Assembly: GCA_001782515.1 (NCBI GenBank)
Contig: MFOV01000004.1
Span: forward strand, 18,248-41,483
DNA from: Candidatus Levybacteria bacterium RIFCSPLOWO2_01_FULL_39_10
Lineage (GTDB): Bacteria; Patescibacteriota; Microgenomatia; Levybacterales; UBA12049
DNA length: 23,236 nucleotides
Direction of reading: 5' to 3'
Shown in pieces: positions 14,874-21,958 of the stretch; positions within the stretch are counted from its first letter, which is position 1; each line of letters begins with the position of its first letter. The position numbers and the translations under genes were made by a program. The notes under the pieces are model-generated. The model was not told where the DNA came from and searched no databases. It saw nothing but the letters and a program-made list of their open reading frames with translations.

Positions 14874-15796
14874 AAACTATACTTGTAACAGGTGGTGCAG
14901 GGCTGATTGGTGAAGCTCTTTGCAAAAGACTGCTTGACGGGGGCAACAGAGTTATTTGTGTTGATAATTTCATCACATCAAGCAAGGCAAATATTAAAGA
15001 TCTTTCCAAAAACCCAAACTTTGTACTGATTGAGGATGATATTACAAACAATATTTCAGAGCTTCTTGATAAAAAAAGAATCAAAGTTAGTGAAATTTAC
15101 CATTTAGCATGTCCGACAGGTGTTCCAAACATAGCAAAAATGCCTTTTGAAATGCTAAGAACATCATCAATTGGAACCGAGAAAATCCTTAATATTGCGC
15201 TGAAACATAAAGCCCAGTTTTTATTTACAAGCTCATCTGAAATTTACGGAGACCCTCTTGTTTTCCCTCAAAAAGAAGATTACGCGGGAAACGCTGATCC
15301 TGTTGGACCAAGGAGTCCTTATGAAGAAGGAAAGCGGTATGCCGAAAGCTTAATTTTGTCATACGTCAGGAAATTCTCACTTGATGCCAAGATTGTCCGG
15401 CTTTTCAATACATATGGTCCCAAGAAATATGAAGATTTACGCGTCACAACAAAGTTTTTGAAGTTTGCTAAAGCTAATAAACCGATTCCGGTAGACGGAG
15501 ACGGATCCCAAAAAAGGACATTCTGTTATGTTGATGATTTGGTGGAGGCTCTAATACTTATTATGAAAAAAGGAAAAAGGGGAGAGGTATATAATGCGGG
15601 TTCAGATACGCAAGTTTCAATTCTAGAACTCGCAAATCTTGTAAAGTTCGCGACCAACTCCAAGAGTTCTATAAAGTTTGTAAAACGCCCAGCCCATGAT
15701 CACCAAGCAAGACTACCGGACCTGACTAAATTAAAATCACTTGGTTGGCGCCAAAACATCGGAATCTACGAGGGGCTGAAGAAAACAGCTATATAA
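14870..15796 (+). CDS. UDP-uronate decarboxylase-like SDR epimerase/dehydratase (UXS-like)
   Basis: A 308-residue extended short-chain dehydrogenase. The NAD site is TGGAGLIG at residues 7-14. The active site contains TSSSEIYGDP (120-129) and Y151-EEG-K155. The stretch HLACPTGVPN, SSIGTEKILN, EIYGDPLVFPQ, GPRSPYEEGKR and FNTYGP follows UDP-glucuronate decarboxylases (UDP-xylose synthases) more closely than UDP-galactose epimerases. Paired with the dehydrogenase it overlaps, it would turn a UDP-hexuronate into a UDP-pentose. If the dehydrogenase prefers UDP-GlcNAc, the product would be UDP-2-acetamido-2-deoxyxylose, a sugar nucleotide reported from Bacillus. An epimerase role cannot be excluded. 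It overlaps the convergent unknown gene by 8 bp. Confidence 0.85.
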   Translation: MKTILVTGGAGLIGEALCKRLLDGGNRVICVDNFITSSKANIKDLSKNPNFVLIEDDITNNISELLDKKRIKVSEIYHLACPTGVPNIAKMPFEMLRTSSIGTEKILNIALKHKAQFLFTSSSEIYGDPLVFPQKEDYAGNADPVGPRSPYEEGKRYAESLILSYVRKFSLDAKIVRLFNTYGPKKYEDLRVTTKFLKFAKANKPIPVDGDGSQKRTFCYVDDLVEALILIMKKGKRGEVYNAGSDTQVSILELANLVKFATNSKSSIKFVKRPAHDHQARLPDLTKLKSLGWRQNIGIYEGLKKTAI

Positions 15797-16535
15797 TAAG
15801 TTCTGCAGGTGTGGTTGATAAATCTCCCTTTTGGGCGTATGGAACTAATCTTTTAATCTCTTCATTAGTATGAATTAGCTCGGTTCCAGGCCTGCTTTTT
15901 AGCCCATATGCCCAGAAATTTATATTTCTACCGTGTTCAGACCTTAACCTTTCCTGATAGAGTTTTGCATAAAAAGGATGCCTTATAAAATCAGGAATAT
16001 GGGCAACAAGCGCAACATTTTCTATAGAATTAAGAGGGCTTGACGGGTTTATCAATTCCTGATAAAAGCTACTATACTGATCGCCTGTATGCCTGATTGC
16101 ATGAATTTTATCAGTTTCTCTTACTTCATCTATTATTAATACTTTTTCCTGTGGGAGTTTGCATTTCTCCGATCTCAATACTTCCCGAATAACTTTATTT
16201 TCAATTGGAATTCCGTTATAAACAAAAAATGGGCCAAACCATTCAACATCCTCTTTTGATACGTAGTAACCCTTTTTGTTAGGATCGATTTCTAAGTCTC
16301 TCATATTTGAAGCAGTTACCTCCCTAACCACTGCAACACCGGCTCTTATTCTATCTCTGTCCATCCACCTCATGTATTCAGCCTGGTTTGGTTTTAATTT
16401 ATCGTAGTAAGTTCCGGGGCCTGAGAATACCAAAACTGCCTGAATTTCTGAAGGATAGATCCGTTCATGGGCTAATGCAACTTCCCAGAGCTGATTTACA
16501 ACATTTGTTGCGGCAGCCTCCATATTCTCTTTCAT
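15789..16535 (-). CDS. Hypothetical protein, possibly DUF218/YdcF-like
   Basis: A soluble protein of 248 residues from the ATG at 16535. The frame also extends to an ATG at 16604, but the shorter start is favoured because a promoter (TTGTAT, 16 bp, TATAAT at 16553-16548) lies 12 bp upstream of it, and the longer start would run into the GT2 promoter. The pattern AVLVFSGPGTYYDK near the N terminus, a central KVLIIDEVRETDKIHAIRHTGDQ and later NVALVAHIPDFIRHPFYAKLY loosely matches the Rossmann-like DUF218/YdcF fold. No catalytic residue can be named. There is no signal peptide or TM helix. It lies between sugar-nucleotide and glycosyltransferase genes, which hints at an envelope role. Confidence 0.65.
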   Translation of the reverse strand: MKENMEAAATNVVNQLWEVALAHERIYPSEIQAVLVFSGPGTYYDKLKPNQAEYMRWMDRDRIRAGVAVVREVTASNMRDLEIDPNKKGYYVSKEDVEWFGPFFVYNGIPIENKVIREVLRSEKCKLPQEKVLIIDEVRETDKIHAIRHTGDQYSSFYQELINPSSPLNSIENVALVAHIPDFIRHPFYAKLYQERLRSEHGRNINFWAYGLKSRPGTELIHTNEEIKRLVPYAQKGDLSTTPAELII

Positions 16536-16547
16536 ATCTAGAAGGGG

Positions 16548-16575
16548 ATTATAACAAAATAAATTATTAATACAA
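16548..16575 (-). promoter_or_regulatory. Promoter of the DUF218-like gene
   Basis: Minus-strand TTGTAT (16575 to 16570), 16 bp, TATAAT (16553 to 16548). It supports the start codon at 16535 rather than 16604. Confidence 0.55.
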
Positions 16576-16583
16576 GGTTTATA

Positions 16584-16612
16584 TTGATTTAATAGGCTAT
16601 TCATTCTATAAT
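16584..16612 (+). promoter_or_regulatory. Promoter of the GT2 synthase gene
   Basis: TTGATT (16584-16589), 17-bp spacer, TATAAT (16607-16612), 9 bp to the ATG at 16622. The -10 is a perfect consensus, with near-leaderless spacing. Confidence 0.7.
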
Positions 16613-16621
16613 CGCAGTTCT

Positions 16622-17872
16622 ATGAAACCTATTTCTCCTTTTGGTCTTCCCTTTGGAATAAGCATCACTTTTTGGACAATTATTGGAATCTTAAGATTTA
16701 TTACTGGAAAAATTACCACGAAAAAGAAAAGATTATACCGCCGTCGCTTTAAACCAAGCGACATTGCAGTTGTAATACCGGCTCATGATGAAGAGGTAAT
16801 TATCAGAAAATGTATCCAAGCAGCTAAAAAATCTGTGAGAGCTTCTCAAATCTATGTTGCTTCGGACGGATCAAAGGACAAAACCTATCGGAGAGCACGC
16901 ATGGAGGAATGTCATGTCTCAAAACTTAACCCCGGACGCGGTAAAGCAAGGGCTCTTAAATATCTTTTTCAGAGATATAAACTTTTTGAACGATATAAAT
17001 TAATTTTTATAATCGACGCGGACACTAGAATGGATAAGAATTGCCTCAAACATGCTCTGCCTTTGTTCAACGATAAGGATATAAAAGTAGTTTTTGCCAG
17101 CTCGCAAATAAAATGGCCGAAGCACATAAGGCCAAGGCTTCATTATTATTTTTGGGCCTATAGGGACAGACTTAATAGGCTCCTTCAATATTGTTTTGTT
17201 TATGGTCAGACCTGGAAATTTACCAATGTAAACTATGTAGTTCCAGGCTTTGCCACAATCTACAGGTCCGATGCATTAGAAAATCTTGAAATTGACACTC
17301 CCGGGCTTTTGATTGAGGATTTTAATCTAGCCTTTCAAATCCATAAAAGAAAAATTGGAAAACTCGGTTATGAACCAAGAATGATAGGCTGGGATCAGTA
17401 TCCTTCAAACCTTCCGGACTATTGGAAACAGGTAAGGAGATGGAATATCGGCTTTTTTCAAACTGTCAGAATCAACGGAATATGGCCGTCTTTTTTTTGG
17501 ATCGCGCTTGGTGTTTTTTCATTTGAAATTCTAATGAATTCAATTTTTTTCATCCTTCTACCGCTCATAATATTAACGATCGCTTCAACGTTTTTCTCAA
17601 TTGGCCCTTTCGAAAAAATTACAAATTTTTATCAGTCTCTGCCTTTTTATGAAAGCTACAGCATATTTGACCTTTTTATCGGCGTATTTCTTATTGACTA
17701 CACTATAACTGTAATAATTGGTCTTTGGAATAAAAAACCGCAGTTCATTTTCTATGGACTTTTTTTCTTTTTTATGCACTACATAACTTCTCTTATACTT
17801 CTATCATCAATTATTCCGGGGTTCTTTGGAAAATCAAAAGGTAGATGGGTTTCTCCAAAACGACAGGCTTGA
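16622..17872 (+). CDS. Processive family 2 glycosyltransferase, membrane polysaccharide synthase
   Basis: A 416-residue GT2 enzyme with the layout of PgaC/IcaA or cellulose and hyaluronan synthases. It has an N-terminal membrane helix (about 10-30), a cytoplasmic GT-A domain (about 45-280), then three or four membrane helices (about 285-410). Active-site motifs are IPAHDEE (residues 52-58), the UDP/metal-binding DAD at 132-134, the catalytic-base ED at 232-233 (LLIEDFNL) and QVRRW at 270-274. QxxRW marks processive beta-linking synthases. The UDP-sugar is not determined; the nearby UDP-sugar genes and PIG-L deacetylases suggest an aminosugar polymer (inference). The last codons (VSPKRQA) lie inside a 29-bp sequence repeated downstream at 19216. 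Confidence 0.9.
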   Translation: MKPISPFGLPFGISITFWTIIGILRFITGKITTKKKRLYRRRFKPSDIAVVIPAHDEEVIIRKCIQAAKKSVRASQIYVASDGSKDKTYRRARMEECHVSKLNPGRGKARALKYLFQRYKLFERYKLIFIIDADTRMDKNCLKHALPLFNDKDIKVVFASSQIKWPKHIRPRLHYYFWAYRDRLNRLLQYCFVYGQTWKFTNVNYVVPGFATIYRSDALENLEIDTPGLLIEDFNLAFQIHKRKIGKLGYEPRMIGWDQYPSNLPDYWKQVRRWNIGFFQTVRINGIWPSFFWIALGVFSFEILMNSIFFILLPLIILTIASTFFSIGPFEKITNFYQSLPFYESYSIFDLFIGVFLIDYTITVIIGLWNKKPQFIFYGLFFFFMHYITSLILLSSIIPGFFGKSKGRWVSPKRQA

Positions 17873-17873
17873 C
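17845..17873 (+). repeat. Direct repeat, left copy (3' end of the GT2 gene)
   Basis: ATGGGTTT, 5 bp, then the 16-bp core AAACGACAGGCTTGAC (17858-17873). It includes the GT2 stop codon. The right copy is at 19216-19245. Confidence 0.85.
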
Positions 17874-17893
17874 GCTCTTAATTAGGTTGCAAT

Positions 17894-19177
17894 TTAACCA
17901 AAAATGGGTTTTTTATACTGGAGTAAACCTATTGCTGTAGCGGTCGTAGTAGCCTGAACCTGTCCGTCTTTGACCATTTGCCAAGCTTCTTGAAGCGAGA
18001 GTTTTACAATATTTTCCACTCCTTCTAAGTCTCCCGCATTAATCCTTGCCGCAATTACTTTTTCTTTTACTCTCATGCGACTGGTAACTTCTTCAAAATC
18101 AGCTAATTTACATAGCTGTTTGGCGTTTATATCAACACCAAAAATATTCCCCGCAGCTCTCTGTGCAGCTTGCGCATAAGTATCGTCATCGCCAACAGAT
18201 TCTCCTGCCATTACAGGCCAATTAATATTGTAGGGATAATTAGGCAGTAATCCTAGATATATATTACTATCCTCGTCTATGGGGATTATCCTAACATGAT
18301 CAGGCTGATTTATCCAAAATTGATCTTTAGTATTTCCTTCAATAGTAACGGTGTCATGAATAAGCTGCACACGCTGCGTTTCATCATCTCTTTCTCTTAG
18401 AATCTCACGGCTCACAAGTGAATAAGGTAAGTGTGGAGGAAATTGCAGCCTAGACTCCTGTGAAGCAGTGGATTTCCAAGCCGGTGCTCTAAAATGAAGA
18501 ACCCAACCCTGTGGTGGAAAGATTTGTTTCATATGGCTTGAAAAATCCAATCCGCGTTCTTGAGCAATTCGATCTAAAGTCAGAAGTACTCCAAGAACAA
18601 CGCTTCCCGTGTTGATCCTTTGCTCGTAAGGCAACTCATCATTAACCACTCTATCCAGAGCCTCATCAAAAGATACGTTTCTTAATCTAATAGTCGCGGT
18701 TGTCTCCGGATCCTGTTCACCAATCCTTGCTACCAGCCCGGAAGATAAAAATGTTTTATTATCTGTGTTAGCTGCACTTGTCTGATATCTCACGGCCTCA
18801 GTTATTGAATCTGGAACAAACTCTATTCCAGTCTCCCCCTTAACTATCATAAGGGCTGCTTCTTGTGGATCGTCAAGCTTTATTACTCCGCCCGGAGCTT
18901 CTAGTTTTGGTCCTGCCACGTAAGTATCTTCCTCAATTAAAACAAACCCATCTTCGGTATAAGGAAAAGTCATTGTAGCCATCTGTGGAAAAGTTGTTAC
19001 TAGTCGCACTTCTTCCCTACCATCAGGCCCTATTATCCTATGCTCTCCAAAATCCATTGAAAATTTACTATGAAACGGAGGAGTTTGTATTTCTAAAACT
19101 TCATATGGACTTGCCACTGCATCTATAGCTTCTTTTGGATCTCCATGTGGTCTTCCTCTTAAATCTTCTGCTGACAT
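17894..19177 (-). CDS. Protein with two degenerate Nudix-like domains (predicted pseudoenzyme)
   Basis: Start ATG 19177 (MSAEDLRGRP, 427 residues), chosen because a promoter lies 10 bp upstream; the longer frame to 19345 would run into the PIG-L gene. The N-terminal half resembles ADP-ribose pyrophosphatase-type Nudix proteins. EAPGGVIKLDDPQEAALMIV (93-112) plus KGETGI (113-118) align with the Nudix box, but REUxEE is reduced to MIVKGE. It is followed by the family's typical tail VSFDEALDRVVNDEL, about 168-182. A second copy in the C-terminal half shows QAAQRAAGNIFGV (336-348) and then LSLQEAWQMVKDGQ (393-406), again without the catalytic glutamates. So it is likely two Nudix folds, both without metal-binding residues. 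Flanking direct repeats suggest the gene was inserted. Confidence 0.6.
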   Translation of the reverse strand: MSAEDLRGRPHGDPKEAIDAVASPYEVLEIQTPPFHSKFSMDFGEHRIIGPDGREEVRLVTTFPQMATMTFPYTEDGFVLIEEDTYVAGPKLEAPGGVIKLDDPQEAALMIVKGETGIEFVPDSITEAVRYQTSAANTDNKTFLSSGLVARIGEQDPETTATIRLRNVSFDEALDRVVNDELPYEQRINTGSVVLGVLLTLDRIAQERGLDFSSHMKQIFPPQGWVLHFRAPAWKSTASQESRLQFPPHLPYSLVSREILRERDDETQRVQLIHDTVTIEGNTKDQFWINQPDHVRIIPIDEDSNIYLGLLPNYPYNINWPVMAGESVGDDDTYAQAAQRAAGNIFGVDINAKQLCKLADFEEVTSRMRVKEKVIAARINAGDLEGVENIVKLSLQEAWQMVKDGQVQATTTATAIGLLQYKKPIFG

Positions 19178-19187
19178 TGTGAAGGAT

Positions 19188-19216
19188 ATTCTACAAATAA
19201 AAATAAACAAAGTCAA
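19188..19216 (-). promoter_or_regulatory. Promoter of the Nudix-like gene
   Basis: Minus-strand TTGACT (19216 to 19211), 17 bp, TAGAAT (19193 to 19188), 10 bp to the ATG at 19177. The -35 abuts the right direct repeat. Confidence 0.7.
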
Positions 19217-19245
19217 TGGGTTTAGCCCGAAACGACAGGCTTGAC
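19216..19245 (+). repeat. Direct repeat, right copy (between divergent promoters)
   Basis: ATGGGTTT, 6 bp, core AAACGACAGGCTTGAC (19230-19245), with the 16-bp core identical to the left copy and 1372 bp away. Its last five bases form the start of the TTGACA -35 of the PIG-L gene. Confidence 0.85.
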
Positions 19246-19269
19246 AATTATCTTTTCCCAAACTAAAAT
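19241..19269 (+). promoter_or_regulatory. Promoter of the first PIG-L deacetylase gene
   Basis: Perfect TTGACA (19241-19246), 17-bp spacer, TAAAAT (19264-19269), 9 bp to the ATG at 19279. Confidence 0.75.
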
Positions 19270-19278
19270 CAGGCCCTA

Positions 19279-20037
19279 ATGAAAAAAAGTGTGCTTGCAA
19301 TTGGCGGACATCCTGATGATATGGAACAATTTGCAGGCGGAACATTGCTTCTTTTAAAACAAGCGGGATATGCGGTTACAATTGCGGCCCTGACTGACGG
19401 AGCTTGTGGCTCAAAAACTGAAACAGCCGAAGAAATAGTTGCAATACGGCTTGAGGAGGCCCAGAAAGCGGCTGAAAAAATTGGTGCAAAATATATTAAT
19501 TTAGGTATTCGCGATGGAAGCATAGAATACAGCCTTGAAAACGTTAGAAAGATAGCGGGACTAATCCGGGATGTTAATCCACAAATCATAATAACTCATC
19601 CTTCAAAAGAAGACTACATGACAGATCATTGGCATACAGGAGCACTGGTTAATTGGGCCATTCCCGAAGCTGGGCATAAAAATTTTGACGCTGATACAGA
19701 TGTGCCTTCAATTACTCCACAACCTTACCTATATCACACAGATCCGCAAAGTCTTGTTGGATCAGCTGGGCAAATTGTGCAAGTCAATACAATTGTTGAC
19801 ATATCGGACGTAATTGAACAAAAATTGGCCACTTTTGCAACACACGAAAGTCAAATGGGATTTTTAGCGCATAGAAAAAAGGGTAATGCTGTTGAAAAAA
19901 CCAGGCGCTGGGCTATTACAAGAGGCGAACAGGTGCGGGTTGAATACGGAGAGGGATTTAATCAAGAACTTTTAGCTGAATACCCAAGAAGAAATATATT
20001 AATTGAGATGCTTCCTGGTAGGGTTTATACAATTTAA
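19279..20037 (+). CDS. PIG-L/LmbE family N-deacetylase
   Basis: A zinc-dependent deacetylase family acting on N-acetylglucosamine-type groups (MshB, BshB and PIG-L relatives). The 252-residue protein begins with the metal motif GGHPDDMEQFAGGT (residues 9-22), with His11 and Asp14 as ligands and Asp13 as the likely base. TDHWHTG (115-121) supplies the third ligand, His117. The domain is complete and there is no signal peptide, so it acts in the cytoplasm. Its own consensus promoter lies directly upstream. Its stop shares the palindrome TTAA with the stop of the convergent GH18 gene. The substrate is unknown; a sugar nucleotide or glycolipid is plausible from context. Confidence 0.92.
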   Translation: MKKSVLAIGGHPDDMEQFAGGTLLLLKQAGYAVTIAALTDGACGSKTETAEEIVAIRLEEAQKAAEKIGAKYINLGIRDGSIEYSLENVRKIAGLIRDVNPQIIITHPSKEDYMTDHWHTGALVNWAIPEAGHKNFDADTDVPSITPQPYLYHTDPQSLVGSAGQIVQVNTIVDISDVIEQKLATFATHESQMGFLAHRKKGNAVEKTRRWAITRGEQVRVEYGEGFNQELLAEYPRRNILIEMLPGRVYTI

Positions 20038-21143
20038 TTTTTGCGGTACTTTTTAATTACGTCCCAAACTTTCGGGTCTTCGCCGCCGAGCCTCCAGAAA
20101 GTAATTCCAGCCAAATTAAATTTTTTTGCAAGTTTTATTTTCTCTTCAACGCTTCGCCCGTCTTCAAACCAAACTTCATGATCCCCGCCATAACTAAAGT
20201 GCGGAGATTTTGCATTTTCATCCCACTCCGCTATAACCCCTTCTTTTAAGAGCAAATTAGAAATATCCTGAAAAGTTAATCCTTCTGCATCTTCTTCTGA
20301 ATTCTTATCCCAATCGTATCCATACAAAGGTATTCCTAGATATAATTTTGAGTTGGGAATATCTTGATTTTTTGCGTACGATAATATTTGAGAAACCCAG
20401 TCTATAGATGCAATTGGGCCTGAATCTTCTTCATCGGTATATTGTCCATATGCCATTATGTAAATCCTGTCTGCATATTTTGCAATTTCTTCCCAGTCCT
20501 GATAAGCATATTTTCTTTGAGCTGAAAAATTTTCTTTTGGGTGAAGCGCCACTTCAACATATTTTCCGTCTTCCCCAAGTTCTTCTGACAGTTTCTTTAT
20601 AAAATCAGAGAATTTCTGTTCCTGGGAGGAATCAACGCTTTCGTAATCAATCGTAATGCCATCAAAGCTCTTGTCTTCTAATAATTTTTTTATATCATTA
20701 ATATGATTTGATATTGATTCTTCATCTTTTATTACATTTTCGACTCTTGTTGAATCAAAATCACCGAACTCTCCAAGATTTGTAAGCACTGCACTCACCT
20801 TTATATCATTTTGATGCGCAAATTCTATTAGAGATTCGTCTTCATTAGCGTACTCATACTTATTTATTTTTCCATTTTCGTCTATGTAATACCAAAATAC
20901 ACTAACAATATCTATTAAATCAGTATTTTCCTTGAAAGATCTTATTGCATTTTCCTGATCCCAATATGGAATTGCAGCCCTAACCACCATAGATTTATTT
21001 ATCGGGGTTTGAATTTCAGGAGGGCTGCTTGTTAAATTACTTTGAGGTTCAGTTTTTTGATTTAAATAATAAGTAAATACCAAAAATATAATTTCTACTG
21101 CTATTATAATAAAAAGTAAAAAAGAAACATGTTTAAACTTCAT
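20034..21143 (-). CDS. Membrane-anchored GH18 glycoside hydrolase (YaaH/SleL-like)
   Basis: A 369-residue extracytoplasmic protein with an N-terminal anchor (about 5-27), a Ser/Pro/Thr/Gln linker and a TIM-barrel GH18 domain from about 53. The catalytic motif is DGITIDYE at 161-168 with Glu168 as acid and Asp166 as its partner. The barrel strand YIMAYGQY and the C-terminal FWRLGGEDPKVW are typical of the YaaH/SleL/YdhD branch, which cleaves N-acetylglucosaminyl bonds in spore-cortex or cell-wall peptidoglycan. LysM domains common in that branch are absent. It starts 4 bp inside the upstream WbqC-like gene (ATGA), so it is the last gene of a three-gene operon. A role in cutting wall or surface aminosugar polymer is inferred. 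Confidence 0.9.
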   Translation of the reverse strand: MKFKHVSFLLFIIIAVEIIFLVFTYYLNQKTEPQSNLTSSPPEIQTPINKSMVVRAAIPYWDQENAIRSFKENTDLIDIVSVFWYYIDENGKINKYEYANEDESLIEFAHQNDIKVSAVLTNLGEFGDFDSTRVENVIKDEESISNHINDIKKLLEDKSFDGITIDYESVDSSQEQKFSDFIKKLSEELGEDGKYVEVALHPKENFSAQRKYAYQDWEEIAKYADRIYIMAYGQYTDEEDSGPIASIDWVSQILSYAKNQDIPNSKLYLGIPLYGYDWDKNSEEDAEGLTFQDISNLLLKEGVIAEWDENAKSPHFSYGGDHEVWFEDGRSVEEKIKLAKKFNLAGITFWRLGGEDPKVWDVIKKYRKN

Positions 21144-21958
21144 CCATTTAAAATTTTTATTGCGCCTTCCCGCGAAACGTTCATCAGAAGATCAATAATA
21201 GATAAATTAGGGATAAATTCCTGCTGTTTCGTAAAAAGTTGAGGATACTCACTACATTTCCAATCCTGAACTGTTATTTTTATTCCGTTTTTTTCAAAAA
21301 CCCCGTGATCAATATACGCAGTTGCCCCTGTTCCTCCGCAGTAATCCTCGTCTCCCCCAAATTCACGACAAAGCTTCACAATTTTTTCATTGGGCGAGAG
21401 GGAGTCAAACTTCTTAAAATCTTTAACCGAGTCTGCCTCGATTGCTTTTTTTATTGATGTAAGGCGGAAAGAATCCTGCTTTTCTAAAAGTAAATTAATG
21501 TTTTCAACCTTGAGATCATCAATTTTATTCAATTTTTTTCCCAGAAGATATAAAATAGGCCAGGATATTGTTGCTAAATTAAGAGAATCAAGAGTATCAA
21601 ATTTATTTGACAGAATAAGCTCTAAGTCTTTATATATATCATTAAAGTTCGGAGACTTCGAGTAATTAATCTGAATTGTCTTGAGATGATCTTCGGCCCA
21701 AGTAAAATTATAAGAGATTGCTGTTTTATAAATTGGGATAAAACCCTCATGTTTGGTGGGAACATTGAGAAGGTATATCCCTGACGGAGTTTTTATAGGT
21801 GTGTGGGCTTGATAGGATTTGTCTGTCTTCCCGTCAGGGTATTTGTGTTTTCTCAAAAACTGCGCGTCATCGCGGGAAACAAAAATATCGGCGTTTAAAA
21901 TTCTTGCAAAATAGTGAAGTCTTGGGAAATATTGTGGCTGAATTCCTGAATATCTCAT
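21140..21958 (-). CDS. WbqC-like family protein
   Basis: A 272-residue member of the WbqC-like family, found in O-antigen and other polysaccharide clusters; its biochemical role is not settled. Family marks are the N-terminal IQPQYFPRLHYFARILNADI followed by VSRDDAQF, the IYLLNVPTK segment corresponding to the substrate-pocket region, and the C-terminal LSIIDLLMNVSREGA. It has no TM segments and is likely cytoplasmic. The start overlaps the upstream PIG-L stop by one base and its stop overlaps the GH18 start by 4 bp, so translation of all three is coupled. Confidence 0.9.
   Translation of the reverse strand: MRYSGIQPQYFPRLHYFARILNADIFVSRDDAQFLRKHKYPDGKTDKSYQAHTPIKTPSGIYLLNVPTKHEGFIPIYKTAISYNFTWAEDHLKTIQINYSKSPNFNDIYKDLELILSNKFDTLDSLNLATISWPILYLLGKKLNKIDDLKVENINLLLEKQDSFRLTSIKKAIEADSVKDFKKFDSLSPNEKIVKLCREFGGDEDYCGGTGATAYIDHGVFEKNGIKITVQDWKCSEYPQLFTKQQEFIPNLSIIDLLMNVSREGAIKILNG

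Noticed and set aside
16536..16604. Longer N terminus (to 16604) of the DUF218-like protein
   Set aside because: A good TATAAT lies inside this stretch, 12 bp before ATG 16535, and the upstream ATG would overlap the GT2 promoter.
19178..19345. Longer N terminus (to 19345) of the Nudix-like protein
   Set aside because: It would cross its own promoter and the divergent promoter and run into the PIG-L coding region.
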